From Leuctra nigra (Eukaryota > Arthropoda > Insecta > Plecoptera > Leuctridae), in the NCBI GenBank assembly GCA_934045905.1, contig OW203763.1, positions 18,172,948 to 18,236,947 of the forward strand: DNA of 64,000 nucleotides, in the 5' to 3' direction. The translations under genes were made by a program, and so were the position numbers. Shown here one piece after another: positions 25,946 to 38,098 of this stretch. The notes under the pieces are model-generated. The model did no database searches and had not been told where the DNA came from. It saw nothing but the letters and a program-made list of their open reading frames with translations. Within the stretch, counting starts at the first letter, position 1. Each line of letters starts with the position of its first letter.

Positions 25946-26979
25946 CAGGCGCGTAGGAACTTTATTTTGATAGGGGGGGGGGGGGGGGGGGGGGGGGGGG
26001 TAAAATTATAGGGGATCGATGGATGTCAGGAAAAGGTAGCACGCTGCTACAAATATGCAATATTCTGTAGGAGCTTAAGAAAATTGTTTTTATAGAAAAA
26101 AAACGGCCCCGCAGGTAATTTTTTTACATCTTGATAAAAAAAAATCGAATTCGACACTTTTTTGGCATCTTTTTTTAAAGAAATGTAAAATGCGTGTATG
26201 CAATATTCTTGGGGAAACACGAGACAAAATGGAAATTTTGTCATTTGACAAAATCCTAAATGGCCCCGATTATGAATTGATTTTGGAATCGACCTTTGAA
26301 AAAGGTTGCAAGAGCAGTGGCGGCTATTTGGCTTTACAACAGGTGTTCAATTACATAGAAGGACGTAGAAGAAAGTACTCTAAGAGGAGAGCCCCCAGCA
26401 GTTGCGGGGCCGGGGCGCATAACCCCGGATTTTTTGTATCTTTAGTTTGAAATTGATCGCATTTTTACGTCTTTTGGAGAGCAAAATGATTAGACAAAAT
26501 ATTTAACTTCCTACTTCCTGGATCTTTTAAATAATTTTCTTGGATGATCAGGTGTGCAATTGTCACACCTTGCACACTGTAATAGCCGCCACTGTGCAAG
26601 AGCAACAGCATAAGCAATCAATAAGAAAAATCTGTATGTGTTTTGGAATTTAATAGTATAACGTGTAATTATTTAATTTTATTCATGAGGATGATCATGT
26701 TGGACAAATGAGTAAATGATACCTCATTGGATAATACCTCTGTTCAATTAGTTTTGCAAAACTTGAGAAAATTTGGAGAATTCAACCTCATAATGGAGCA
26801 AATCTGTGCATTCTGTGCAATCTGTGCATCACTTAATCAACATTTGTGAATATCTGGAGGGGTTCAGGATTTCTGGCAGGGGGGGTCAAGATCTCTGGCG
26901 GGGAGGGGGGGGGGGGGTCAGGCTCCAGACAGGGGGGGGGGTCCGTTTCCCCCATTTTCCCCCTATTTCTACGCGCCTG
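25946..26979. mobile_element. Non-autonomous hAT element, copy A
   Basis: Ends CAGGCGCGTAG ... CTACGCGCCTG form an inverted pair and are flanked by a perfect 8-bp target duplication GACGTGTT (25938-25945, 26980-26987). Both features are hallmarks of the hAT superfamily. No transposase remains. It holds a 28-G run (25973-26000), further G runs near 26880-26940, and a nested hAT (26315-26594). Confidence 0.85.
26315..26594. mobile_element. Nested 280-bp hAT MITE, copy A only
   Basis: A 14-bp perfect terminal inverted repeat (CAGTGGCGGCTATT) is flanked by an 8-bp target duplication TGCAAGAG (26307-26314, 26595-26602). It sits inside the hAT at 25946-26979. Copy B has no element here but keeps TGCAAGAG followed by CAAGAG. 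Confidence 0.9.
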
Positions 26980-26987
26980 GACGTGTT

Positions 26988-28789
26988 GAGGAGTGCAAAT
27001 GTAATGGGGAAAGCTGGTGAAGGAGGAGGGTAGTGGGGATGGATTCAAGTGGTATTTGAGGAGTTGGGGAGGATGAGCGAGCGAAGTGATAACGTCTCAT
27101 TTGACACTGCTGTCCATTCTTTGATGCAAGGTGAATCGTTTCTCAAATCTATCTGAATTTATGCACACATTTAGACAATCTAGGTGGGTTGCAGACGGAT
27201 GGTTCAACATAAATTAAAATGTAAATAATTCTCTTCCGATTGGTTAAAAAATCAAATAATGCTATTTAGTTGAAATTTTGCATGGACATCTAAACCTCTA
27301 TTTCGTGAGATTTTACAAATTTTTACAAATTTTCAGATAAATCCTCTAATTGGTCAACATTTAAATAAATAACTTCTCTTTGGTTGCAAAATCAAAATGC
27401 CTAGCTTTACACGGTCAGTACAATGACCGTCATAACAATTATTTCAGTTAATTAGGTATTTGCAAAACTTAACTGTACATTTATATTTTTATGTACTAAA
27501 TCTAAGCTAATCCTCTGGTTGGATTATTAAAAACAACACTTTTTGGCTTGATCATTTGAAAACTCAAGTTTTTCCGATCAAGTTCAAATTTTGAAAGGTC
27601 ACTTCGACTAACATGATCTACTATTATAGAAATTGTCAACGTAATCGGTGAAGATCTTATTGACGTATTGACATTTGTAGTTTTTCGAAATAGCTGTCAA
27701 AATTGATATCATATAGAAATTTTAAGTCACTGAAAGTTGATCTAGCTTTATTTCGAGAGTAGCTGAGAAGATGCTTAAAATTCTAAGTTTGAATGAAAAT
27801 GAGAATTATTTATGATCAGGGACAGGCAAAGATGAACCCAGTTTAGCATTGACAGCAATGGCGCCGACTCCGTGGGTGCCCGGGGGCGAAAGCACCCACA
27901 GGATGATTTTTTCTGTGTTTTATTTTCGTATACTTTCAAAAAACTAAAAAATCTCATTTTAAAGTGTCAAAAAATAAAAAAAATACCTGCGGGGCAAGGT
28001 GGGCATGCCCTTCACCACCCCAAAGTCTCATTATTTAAAAAAAATATTGAATATTTCAACAATATAACCTCAAAATGTCTAAAAATTGATTTCAAAGTTT
28101 CAAAAACCAAAAAACGCCCTGCGGGGCATGGTGGGGAACGCCCCCCCCCCCCTTAACCCTCGGATTTGTTTCCTTGCCTTTCCACCTCCTGGCAGAAATC
28201 CTGCGGACGCCCATGGATTCAAGTACATTTAAAATATAGATTCATCAAGAGAAATTAAAAGCAGTGTCCTGATGCTCTACAAGTTAACTGTCTACTCAGA
28301 ACCCACCTGTGAGACTGTAATAACTCACATTGAGACGAAATGTATCATGGTCGGTCATACAAATGTACTGGCTCCTCATGCACCGTTTAAAATGAAATCC
28401 ATTTAACAAAAATATGTGATGTGATAAATTTACATCGGTGATTGTGAGGAAACAATTAATCAAAATGCCAGAAATTGTTGTCCAAAATGTACAGAAATAG
28501 CTCAAATTTTTTTGAAGTGCAAAATTTGCCCGGGCCTATGCGGCCCGGACCCGCATCCGACTGGGGGGCTCCCCTCCCCCCCCAGACCCCCATTGTATCC
28601 CCAACAATAGATAACTTTGGCACCCACAGTCATTTACAAAAGTCGGTGCCTCTGATTGCCAGGTATACCTCTAGGGCGGCCCATGCTAGAACTACGCTGC
28701 TAGAACGGGTTCTTCTTTTCTTTGCCTGTCACCGACCATATGTTATAATTGTGTGGATCGTGTTTTGCTTTCAATTAGATACCTTCGTT
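26988..28789. repeat. Repeat-rich intergenic DNA with GC-rich hairpin modules, copy A
   Basis: No gene is seen. Between 27865 and 28200, and again at 28530-28610, short modules recur in which GGGGC/GCCCC blocks (CTGCGGGGCA, GCCCGGGCC..GGCCCGG) alternate with A-rich stretches. Related modules occur near 26103, 35430-35510, 37780-37860 and 63100. They look like members of a dispersed non-autonomous repeat family that I cannot name. Copy B equivalent: about 46686-48474. Confidence 0.5.
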
Positions 28790-29070
28790 TTTTGTCTGGG
28801 GCTTAACGTCGCACTGTTCTGCAGCGAGGCTAATGGCGACGGATGAATGATTATGATGATGATTGGGAGATGATGGTGAAGAGTAGGTAAGGATGGAAGG
28901 TGGGAAGGAGGCGGTCGTGGCCTATTGGTAGGGTACCTTCCCAGCATTTGCCTGTCGACTGAGGGAAAACCACGAAAAAGCCCCAGTCAGGAAGGACGGC
29001 CGCGGGAATCGAACCCGGGCCTCCGGAATACAAGTTCAGAGCGTTAACCACTCACACAACCTGTTCCGTA
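28790..29070 (-). mobile_element. tRNA-derived SINE, copy A
   Basis: On the minus strand a box A-like sequence (TGTGAGTGGTTA) and a perfect box B (GGTTCGATTCC) lie 25-30 nt apart in a tRNA-like head. A body follows, then an ATC/CAT-rich tail near 28850. This is a class III SINE pattern. The open frame over it is a by-product. Confidence 0.7.
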
Positions 29071-30020
29071 CCTATGTTTTATGTTTTCTGTGTATGGAAT
29101 TTAGGTTCGAGGTGACCTGTGCTCGCTCATCAACGCGTTATGCACTGAGCGTTTTCCTAGTAAATAAAATTGTTTCAGGAGGTGATACATAATACAGATA
29201 ATTGACTCATAGTGTAATTATTGATAAGTATAGATGTTTTTCTTTATCAACCTCATTAATAAATATAAGAAACTACTGCTATTTTACTCTCTCGTTATAA
29301 CGTGTCATGATTGGTGCGGTGGTGGGGGCTGAGAGAGCCAGAGCAACACAATAATAACACATTAAAACATTCTGGTTGCGTAATGATAAGAAATAATGTA
29401 TATAACTTACTCTTTTGCATGTTATACACTTCTGTAGATTATTAATTATAAAGTAATTTCGTTAAATTTGTGAGAAAAATCGGCATTCAGAAACGATGAT
29501 CTTCATGCACGGCATTCAATCGTCTTCTGTGAAGGAAAATGTCCCTTTCATTTGTTCCAAAATCTCAAATACACCAATAGAATCTACGGAAAAAATGTGA
29601 ACCAATGAAATCGCTGTTTCAATATTCCATTGTTGTGAAGATTATGACGTAATAGAACGTTTTAAATACGGAATCGCTTCTCTTTATGTCAGTTATTATT
29701 CTCTAAGAACATATCTCATGAGAAAAATAAATCAATGTGGTAATATAAATAGTTTTATTCAATTATGATTCAATTACTCAAATACTACTTTTTTAAATCG
29801 ATATTTGAATCGTTAGTCATTCTTCCTCCACAGCCTTCTATATCCTACAAAATGGCTGCACTGCCACTAGGATCGGTATTCGAAACTTGGGAAAGTGTTA
29901 TTTTCACCACTCTACTGGGTACGCGTGCGCGCGCATTCTACATTCATATGATGGTTACAGATTTTCGGATTTTTTTGGAGTTCTGTCTGCCCACCATAGA
30001 GTTTTTTTTTAGGTTCTGAG

Positions 30021-30121
30021 CCCTGATTCTATAACTCCATTGCGATCGCTTAGCAATTATTGCCATGTTAATCTTATGGAAGAAATTGCTAAGCGATCGC
30101 AATTGAGTTATAGAATCAGGG
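30021..30121. mobile_element. 101-bp hairpin MITE, copy A
   Basis: Ends CCCTGATTCTATAACTC pair with their complement. The arms are about 40 bp, contain GCGATCGCTTAGCAAT, and surround a short loop. Copy B equivalent: 53544-53644, just beyond the MULE insertion. Confidence 0.8.
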
Positions 30122-30555
30122 CCCTGGTTGCCCAAGTATATTTTTCCCAGAAACATGAGATTTTCCTTCATCTGAAGCGCTAGTCTTATGTTTATTACAT
30201 GTTTTATACCATTGTATACCCAACGCATTAAGTTGTGATAAAACTTACCCCCTATCGCTACTACCAGTCGTACACAGAAGTATTATAAGTTGCCTAAAAT
30301 ACAGATATTTGTATACAGAGTGGTGATTTGCAAGACTGGTTTTATCATTGGTTTTTATCACGACTTAATGAGTTGGCGTACTATTCGGGATATTGTAATA
30401 ATAATTCTTAAATATTGCTATTAGTTGATTAAGGTCTTTGATACCTAGATACAAAACTGCTGTGTGCGTTTCGTTCTGAATCTCCGGAGAAACGACTGGC
30501 AACATACGAGCGAGGGGGGGGGGGGGTCATATATCCGCGAACTCAAAGGGTTACG

Positions 30556-31180
30556 GAGATGTGAGTTTCTAGAGCACATAGTTCCCTTTAGAGGCATATA
30601 TACAAAAGTTTAGCATAATTGTGTCATTGTTGTAGAAAGAAGTTATCGCCGAATAAGCAAGTCAACGTCGAAGAATGTTTAAATGGTCAAATTGAGTGTC
30701 GCACAGTCATCAAATTCATTCAAAATCAAGGAAAAACACCTCATGGAAGAGATTTTAGTGTTTAATTTTTGACGCACTTTATTTCTTCACAAGTTTTATT
30801 TATAAGTTTTTTAATCTCGTGACATTTTTCTAATAATCGTTAGCAATCTAATAATAATAGCAATTATTCCACCTTTTGTCTGACAAACAATAATAATTAC
30901 AAGGCTTAAAAAATACATATCAATCAATGGGCCTTGCTGCAACAGGTAAACAGGATTTGGGGACTATTGCATGGTTTTCCATGGTTTCAGGTGATCTTCA
31001 TTAATTTTGAAAGAACTAGGATGAAATTGATGATGTTGCAATTGAAATGTTCTTTGAGATTGACTGACTTACTTAATTGTCAATATCTTATACAATAATT
31101 ACACAATTATGCTAAAATTTGGTATATATGCCTAAAAAAGGTCACCCAATAGAACTATGTTCTCTAGAAACTCACATCTC
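30556..31180. mobile_element. Element with terminal inverted repeats of about 85 bp, copy A
   Basis: The ends starting GAGATGTGAGTTTCTAGAG pair over about 85 bp with small gaps, through CATATATAC and TTTAGCATAATTGTGT. The 625-bp element has no coding capacity. A run of 10 or more G lies just outside (near 30516). The target duplication was not resolved. Copy B: 54081-54705. Confidence 0.7.
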
Positions 31181-31429
31181 TACTAGTCGGCGAATATAAT
31201 GACTCCCCGTTTAACACCATTCATCAACAGCATGTGGTTGAACTTGAGAACCTCAGAAAGCTGCATACCAAACTTTACAAATCTCAACAGCCATGAGCCA
31301 ACCTCAGCAGCAAACACCATAGAAATCTTCACGGCCGAAATTTGAGGCACAAAAGTACACTCAACATCAATCACCATAAAACGGCCAAGTTATGATCTCA
31401 GATCTGTGATATTTTAACTTTTAACTTGT

Positions 31430-31618
31430 CAAGTTTTAAAACTTGACTTCGATCTGTGATATAACTTAATTGAACTGTGATATTTTGTTAGTTTTTTTGT
31501 GTTATTTATTATCTTATATATTGCAATGTATTTTTAATGTGTTTATATTATATTTGTACTTGTACTTGTGGGCGTCGGCCCGTTTCAAATAAAGAATTAA
31601 TAATAATAATAATAATCA
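31430..31618 (+). repeat. Possible 3' tail of a non-LTR retroelement, copy A
   Basis: An AT-rich stretch leads to GGGCGTCGGCCCG, then AATAAAG and a terminal (AAT)n run (about 31599-31618). A short GC hairpin plus a simple-repeat tail is a common shape for truncated LINE or SINE 3' ends. No reverse transcriptase is present. Copy B equivalent: about 54955-55142. Confidence 0.4.
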
Positions 31619-33762
31619 TTCTCGTATGTTGCAGCTACGTTATTTGTTAATTTATTCACGAGTTCACAAATTGATTTATGAGCGTGTTTAAAATTTTGAA
31701 GGACATTGCACATTGCTTTTCAGTTTCGCAGAAATGAGACCCTGACAAGTTTTAGAGAAAATAAACATAATTCTGGGAAGTGGTTGAAAAACAAATCATA
31801 AATTTTCTCCTTTCAACACATTTTTAATATTTCAATGATATCAAGGGTAGGTATATCATAGATTTAGTAAAATTATTATATACAATAGCTTTTCAATTTT
31901 ACAAAGCTTACAATATCTTGTAAAGAGCTGCATACATACAGCTGACAATAACAACTACTATATATATATATTTTTCTCTCTCATTTATATTTGTTGAGCA
32001 GTTAAAATTTATCATTCACAACTAAGAAAATAAATTATTAAGCTCTTTCAAAATAGTCCAAATGAACAATTGATTTAATATTTTACAAAAACACTTAGTC
32101 ATTTCAGTGAATCAATATCTTGAGTAAAACTATCATCTAGCTAGATGGTAGTCGAATTTTGGCACATTTATATATTTAACAAAAATGTTAATTTTACAAA
32201 TAGGTAGGATGTAAAAATGCCATTTGATGACACTCATTGCATGTATCAGATGGATTATCGGAGTGCAATTCAAGGCATTTATCAGAATAGTTTAAAAAAT
32301 TCTAAAAAATGGAAGATATTTTTTGGTTTTTATTTAGTATAAATTTGATATGATTTAAATTTCCTGTATATGTAGATATAGTAATTTTATGGAAATCTAC
32401 CTACCAATTTGACCTCTTGTATTTTGTTCACTAGTTAAAAGAATTGTAAAAAAAAGAACTCTGAACAAAGAGTTGAGAATCAAGTTGATTATAATCAATT
32501 AACAGTTTTCATCATATGTTGATCCCAATATTTGCACATTCATTTGATTGCGTCCTGCCTGCAAGCAAGAATCATACAGAATCAACCCGACAGTTCCCAA
32601 AAAAATTACCCACACATTGCACATAAGACAGTAACAATGAGCAATTTTACCTGGAAACTGTTTCATGCAACATTCTTACACACTTAAAATAGTAATATAA
32701 TAACATAGCACAGCACAATATACAATAGATGTACATAGTCATAGTAATATTAAGATGGCAAACTTCCGACCAATATTGGACCTGTAGATTTCGTCCATAA
32801 CAATAACAGCAATAAAAATGTTTGAACAAGAGTTGCACACACAATTAGTGTACATACCTACTTTACTTATATGTTCTTGTATCTGGCAAAAGACATTGCC
32901 AGTAGTATAAGAAAGCATTTAATTAGGTCCAGATTCTTGGGACATAGGCAGATATACATAAATTAGACAGTGAGTCAAGTGTTAAATTATCTACAGAGTT
33001 AAAATAACATTAAACAATTGGCTGAAAGTACCATATAAGATATTTATAATACCACCGATTCAGTGAATTGCCCTGCATTGTTAGGCAGCAAGAATTCAAT
33101 ACTGTACATTCTCTTCTCTATTAAGACGTTAATTGATCCATTACAATTAAAAGAAAGCAACAAAGATAATGTATTATGCTTTTTGCCAGTAGAGAATAAG
33201 ATTCTTCACTTCTATGGGCTCGGCATAGTGAAAATATAGATAAATGTCATCATCGTTTTGTACACAAAAATGGCTTTAGATATGAAATATTTGGCAACTA
33301 ATACAAGTCTTGAGAATGGAAGCTTATTGGTTGGTTAATGCATTTTTTGTACAATTTTTAAAACAACTTTTAGAAAAATCTTTTGGCATTTGCTAGGAAC
33401 CAACTGTACATTATCTAACCTGTCCACATGGATCTTATTTCTCTTGGTATAAAGAGAAATACAGCAGCCAAAAGAAGGTGCCATCAATGATAAATAGTTT
33501 ATCTAGACAACTAAACTAATATATGACTATATGCCTGGTCTCAAATATTCCATTTTTACAGTTCCGATAAATCTCATGAAACACACACAAAAAATGGTAT
33601 CACCACAATCAATGGCGATAATTTAGGCACTGTACCCGAGATTCAACAGTGCCTTGTAGTTCCATGGGTAATATCATCTCTCTACACAATAAAAATCACG
33701 GAGTAATTCGTTCACAGAGAGAAAACACTGAACCAAGTCATTTACTACTTTTCGCAGTACAA
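31619..33762. other. AT-rich DNA downstream of the zinc-finger stop, copy A
   Basis: No coding exon or transposon ends seen. On the minus strand this follows the zinc-finger stop codon, so part may be a long 3' UTR. Copy B equivalent: 55143-57286. Confidence 0.5.
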
Positions 33763-36144
33763 TTATTCATTCAACACAATTTTCCTTAATCCAACTTTGT
33801 TACCATCACTGTTCGATTCATTCGGCTCTTTGTCCCCATTGTCTATCGTCGGTTTAGGTTTTAAAATCCTGTCATCATTTGTAAACGCGATCGTCCTGTC
33901 AGAGAGTCTGCGATCTTTGAACGAGGTGTTTCCTCTTGCCGAGAAGACATGCTGTTGAGGCTGCTTTTTGTCTTCTTCTGTCGATGAATCGTGCTCGACA
34001 AACGAGTGGACGTGAAGCGATGTGACGGTGGAGAAAGTTGCCAGACAAATATTGCACGAGTATTTGCCATTCAGGTTGGCCTCCTGAGTCAAGGAAGGAC
34101 GACATTAGGTACTTGTACAAGATAACTGGCATTTATAGATGACGCAAAAGAAAAGTTATTATCGTCTTATGAATGATCATGACGACGATTGTGAAATAAT
34201 AAAGGGGGAAGGGTTAAAGGAGTGACTTTTTTACAATATGGGCAATTAGAACTGAGCCTAATTAGCAATTATAGGCTTTTGGAACCAAAAAAACTTGTAA
34301 AAATAGTGGGTGGGTGAATTAACTACGACCTCCTAAATGAGGACTAAAAGTACAATATTGAAGTTGACAACTTCAGGGGTACACTCAAGCAACATTGACC
34401 ATTTTGTATGAAACTTGGGCTACTATTTAACCAATTGTTTCAGTTTTCAATAAAAAGGACGGGCTTTATGACTGTGTATGCATTATTTCAGTTTTCAGTA
34501 ATAATTAACTACAGTTGGTAGGTACCTATAGCCTTTTATTTGCAATGGGAAATAATTTGATTTTCACTCACATTATCACCATCCGAAGTATCGGTATAAT
34601 CAAGTTCTTCAATACTCTGCCTCTTCCGCCCGGTCTCTGGGACTGGATTCTTGGCAACAGGTTCGAGTAACGTGGGCCTGACCAGGGTCGGATAAAGAGG
34701 TTGACGGCCTTCAGGTCGCGACATGGTGTCTGTCTTCAAGGACTTGGCCATCTCTTCGTGCGGCAGATAAGGTCTTGGAGGACTTAGGCAAGGTTCCCCT
34801 TCATCCGATGAAGTGTCCCCTCCGCTCAGAGGTGGGTTGGGGTTCAAGAGCTCCCCACGCTCCCCGTCCCATTGGCCCAGCTTTGATGGGTCCTTCTCGT
34901 ACAGCTTTTGTGCCAATACCTGTTGACCAAAAGAAGATATTATACATCCAATGTAAAATTAGTGAAGTGTAAAAGCCTCACAATCTGTAAAAATCGAAGT
35001 TTGTAAATTTTATATATTTACATGTTAAGATTTGTGTGTATACAGTAGGTATCGATAGAAAACAACAAACTACATTTCCTTAAAAAAATATCAATGTGTA
35101 ATTATAATCGACATAATAGTCCCGATAGTAATTTATTTACCCATATCGTGATTTGCTTCAATCGATAATAAAATAAATGTCTACTGAATGAAATACAGTT
35201 TAAGAACATTGGCAATGGCTATAAGGGTGAAGAATATCAGGACATTATTACAATTACCGTATATAATGCAATAGCAAAATCAGTGGTTAATTTGGGGGCT
35301 GACGCGTCCCCTCACTCTTTTTTCAGGGTGTACGTGGGACGCCGTCCGCCCACTTATTTTTCATAAAAGGTTAAATTGGCTTAAAATTATGTACAAATCG
35401 CATAGAAAGGCACAAAATTTCCTGAATTCAAAATTTTCCCGGGGCTATGCGCCCCGGACCCGCATTGAATTGGTGGGCCGTCCCCCCAAACCCCCGATTG
35501 TTTTCGTAAGCAATATGTTTCCACAACAATAGCCGAGCGTCCACCCACTTATTATTTTACAAATTAACCACTGAACAAAATCGAGAACATTCTTTTGAGA
35601 ATTCAATTTCATATAATGCTGTTCAACTTATGTGTGTAATAGGCCACTGCAGCAATTAGGAATGACCTTGGATTTATTCTCTGTCTGCCATGGTTGCCTA
35701 TTTCAAGCATTAGTTAAACAGCCCTTGTAGTATACATCAATATTACTAGTGTACCAACTAGAGTACAACAATTGTACCAATAAACTAAAAAAAAAAATTT
35801 AATTGACTCTTCCTAAGTTCCATCAACTCAAATCCAACTAGTGTGTAACTATTATGAACCAATATAAACAAACTAAAAAACTGAATTGTCTTTACCTGTA
35901 GACTCTCGAGGGAATTGTCGCAGTCTGAAGTGTCGATGTCATTGAGACTGACGCCTTCGCGTTCCATTTCGGCGTAAGTTCCAAATGGCAGTTTTCCGAC
36001 GCACTCGAGTTTCATGATGTGCATCTTGGAGCGCAGGTGCTTGGCGAGATGACCGTGGATGCGGAACGCAATCTTACAGTCGTCGCACTTGAAGGGACGA
36101 GGATTGGTCATCGTCGCAGTGCCGAATGTAGAGTTCATGCTCAC
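33763..36144 (-). pseudogene. Orphan 3' exons of the C2H2 zinc-finger gene, copy A
   Basis: Three minus-strand exons equal those of the right-hand gene: B 36144-35896, C 34919-34572, D 34083-33763 (stop). Exon B has one finger (FKCDDC..HLAKHLRSKMH) and exon D another (YSCNIC..HVHSFVEH). All splice sites and frames are intact, and only a few substitutions separate them from copy B (for example RKRQS against RKRKS in exon C). The exon carrying the first two fingers is not duplicated, because copy A ends before it. No start codon or promoter for these exons is evident. They could only be used by splicing from the distant exon A at 63446, skipping copy B's exons and stop. Confidence 0.75.
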
Positions 36145-38098
36145 CTTTAGGAGAAAGGTAATTTCAATTGTCAGAACAGATCTCTATTGAAGTCCATCCA
36201 TACCATAATAACCTTAGTCGTTATACTCGAACACACACATAATGGTAAAAGAATGATACAGTTACCTATTTCATAACTTTGGCCTCGGGAAATGATCAGT
36301 TATTTTTGTAGAATGTTTTCTATTTGCTGTTTTACTAATATCAAACTTTAAAAATAAAAGCAAGTCTATTCCATACTTTTTTACATGGTAGATAGATACC
36401 CATTATTACCTAGGCTATACATCAATGCATTCAGGACTCTTATTCTTGAATACCTATGTTATCTTGTCTCTCCAAGTTGTGATATCATAAGACTGTTTCA
36501 AGTTTGTCCTATCTCACTCACACCATATTATATTATGAACACATGACCTGATAACCATTTGGAGAATAGGCATCCTAGTTTTATTTAGACAGTGTACACT
36601 AAAAAAAAGAGACAATGATTGTCAAAGGAACAGATTGACTGAAATAGAATTGATGGCACCATCTGAAGTAGTCTACTCGATACATACTAGGTAGTCATCT
36701 AACTCTAGTTGGTGAGCTCAGTTGCTTAGGAATGGGGGGGAGGGAATGAAGGGAAAATCCTTCCTCAAAATGTTTCTGGACCTATAAGCCCCAATTGACC
36801 ACTAGAACGGGGCGGAGTTAACTTTTGTTCGCGTCTCAGCCGCTAGGGGGCAGCTTTGTCGTGGCCCAAGTTCTGCCGGCCAACAAGGATGCCGTAAGAT
36901 TCCTGCAGCAACTTACGTGGATAAAATCGTTAAAAAAGTTATATTGTTTTAATCAAAGTTATTTTATGAAGTATGTAGGCAAGTAGGAAGGCCATTGGCT
37001 ACTCAAAGAATGTTATAGTTTGTTGGTGAGTGGATATTATAGCGAGATATGGACTTCAGACAAATGTGTTGATTCCTGGCTTTTGCTAGCGCGGGAAGCT
37101 GAATATTTCTTACTCTCTACATTTATGTAAGCAATCTATAGGTACCTATACTAAATAGGAATAATTCACTGGTGAACGTTATTTTTATTACGGATGTTTA
37201 TTATTCACGGATATTGACGGTTTGTTGATTATTTCTACATACCTACCTATACCCACCCACTTACCTACAAACAGTTTGTTGGTGGTATTTTTTACTCTTG
37301 TAGGTCTAAACTAGAAGTAAGTAAATATTTTCGTCTAGGTATGAAGGTATGAAGGCATTGCACTTGGTAATCACCTATATAGCAGGATGATCAAATGAGT
37401 CAAGTTAGGGAATTATGTACATGTATAGGGAATTAAACAAGCAAATAAAACACGGTCGCTTTGCCAACACAGCAAACAGCCGTTCGTTCAATCGAATTCT
37501 TATAATTCTCTCTTTTCTCACAGCAATGTTACTAGAAAATCTATGAAATGTTATTCAGGGAACTTTTGTGCTGATGTTACACCCCGACACAACACATTTC
37601 GGTACCATTTTCGCCACTGAAATACGATTTTTGAATCAACCGAACTGACTTCCCTATGTGTTCTAATGGCGCGCGGCGACGAGCTGGCCCACAACCATGT
37701 TCCCGCCACTAGGTCACGTGACTCGTGACGTATCAGGAGGCGGAGCGTTCTAGTGGTTAATTACTTGCATTGCACTGTGGGGTTGTCCCCCCAAGCCCAT
37801 CATTGTCTTTGGAAGCAATCCTATCTCCCGTCAACGTATTATTATCCCCCCCCCCCCTTACCCTCACAAATGTAATTCCTATGTGCCTGGGTGAGCTCTT
37901 GAAAGTAGCCTGACTACCAGACATTCCGCTTACTTTGCTGTACTTATTTAGAGCAGCCAGTATTCAGGCTACAATGCTACATGCAATCCAGACTAACTTA
38001 AGTTTGTTATCCTGTATTGTATGGATGAGAACCTAATGGGTGAGGTGAAATGATCATATTTGAATTCAAAATTGCCTGGTATTTTTGAAACACATTAA
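36145..38098. other. Intron-side DNA upstream of orphan zinc-finger exon B, copy A
   Basis: AT-rich DNA holding the 962-bp copy-A-only element (36797-37758) and a poly-C run near 37850. No exon recognised. Confidence 0.6.
36797..37758. mobile_element. 962-bp insertion, copy A only
   Basis: Ends GACCACTAGAAC ... GTTCTAGTGGTT pair (11 of 12), and AATT is duplicated on both sides (36793-36796, 37759-37762). Copy B at about 60320 has the empty site with a single AATT. There is no transposase frame inside. The superfamily is unassigned. Confidence 0.75.

Noticed and set aside
26190..26450. 86-aa open frame
   Set aside because: It runs through the edge of a hAT MITE and has no domain. The copy B version is interrupted because the MITE is absent.
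28851..29051. 66-aa minus-strand frame with a protein-like sequence
   Set aside because: It is a translation of the SINE and appears at both copies for that reason only.
28985..29068. tRNA gene on the minus strand
   Set aside because: It has box A and B sequences but is followed by a SINE body and tail and lacks a clean closed cloverleaf, so I call it a SINE head.
31183..31377. 64-aa minus-strand frame downstream of the zinc-finger gene
   Set aside because: It has no recognisable domain. Its presence in both copies only reflects the duplication.
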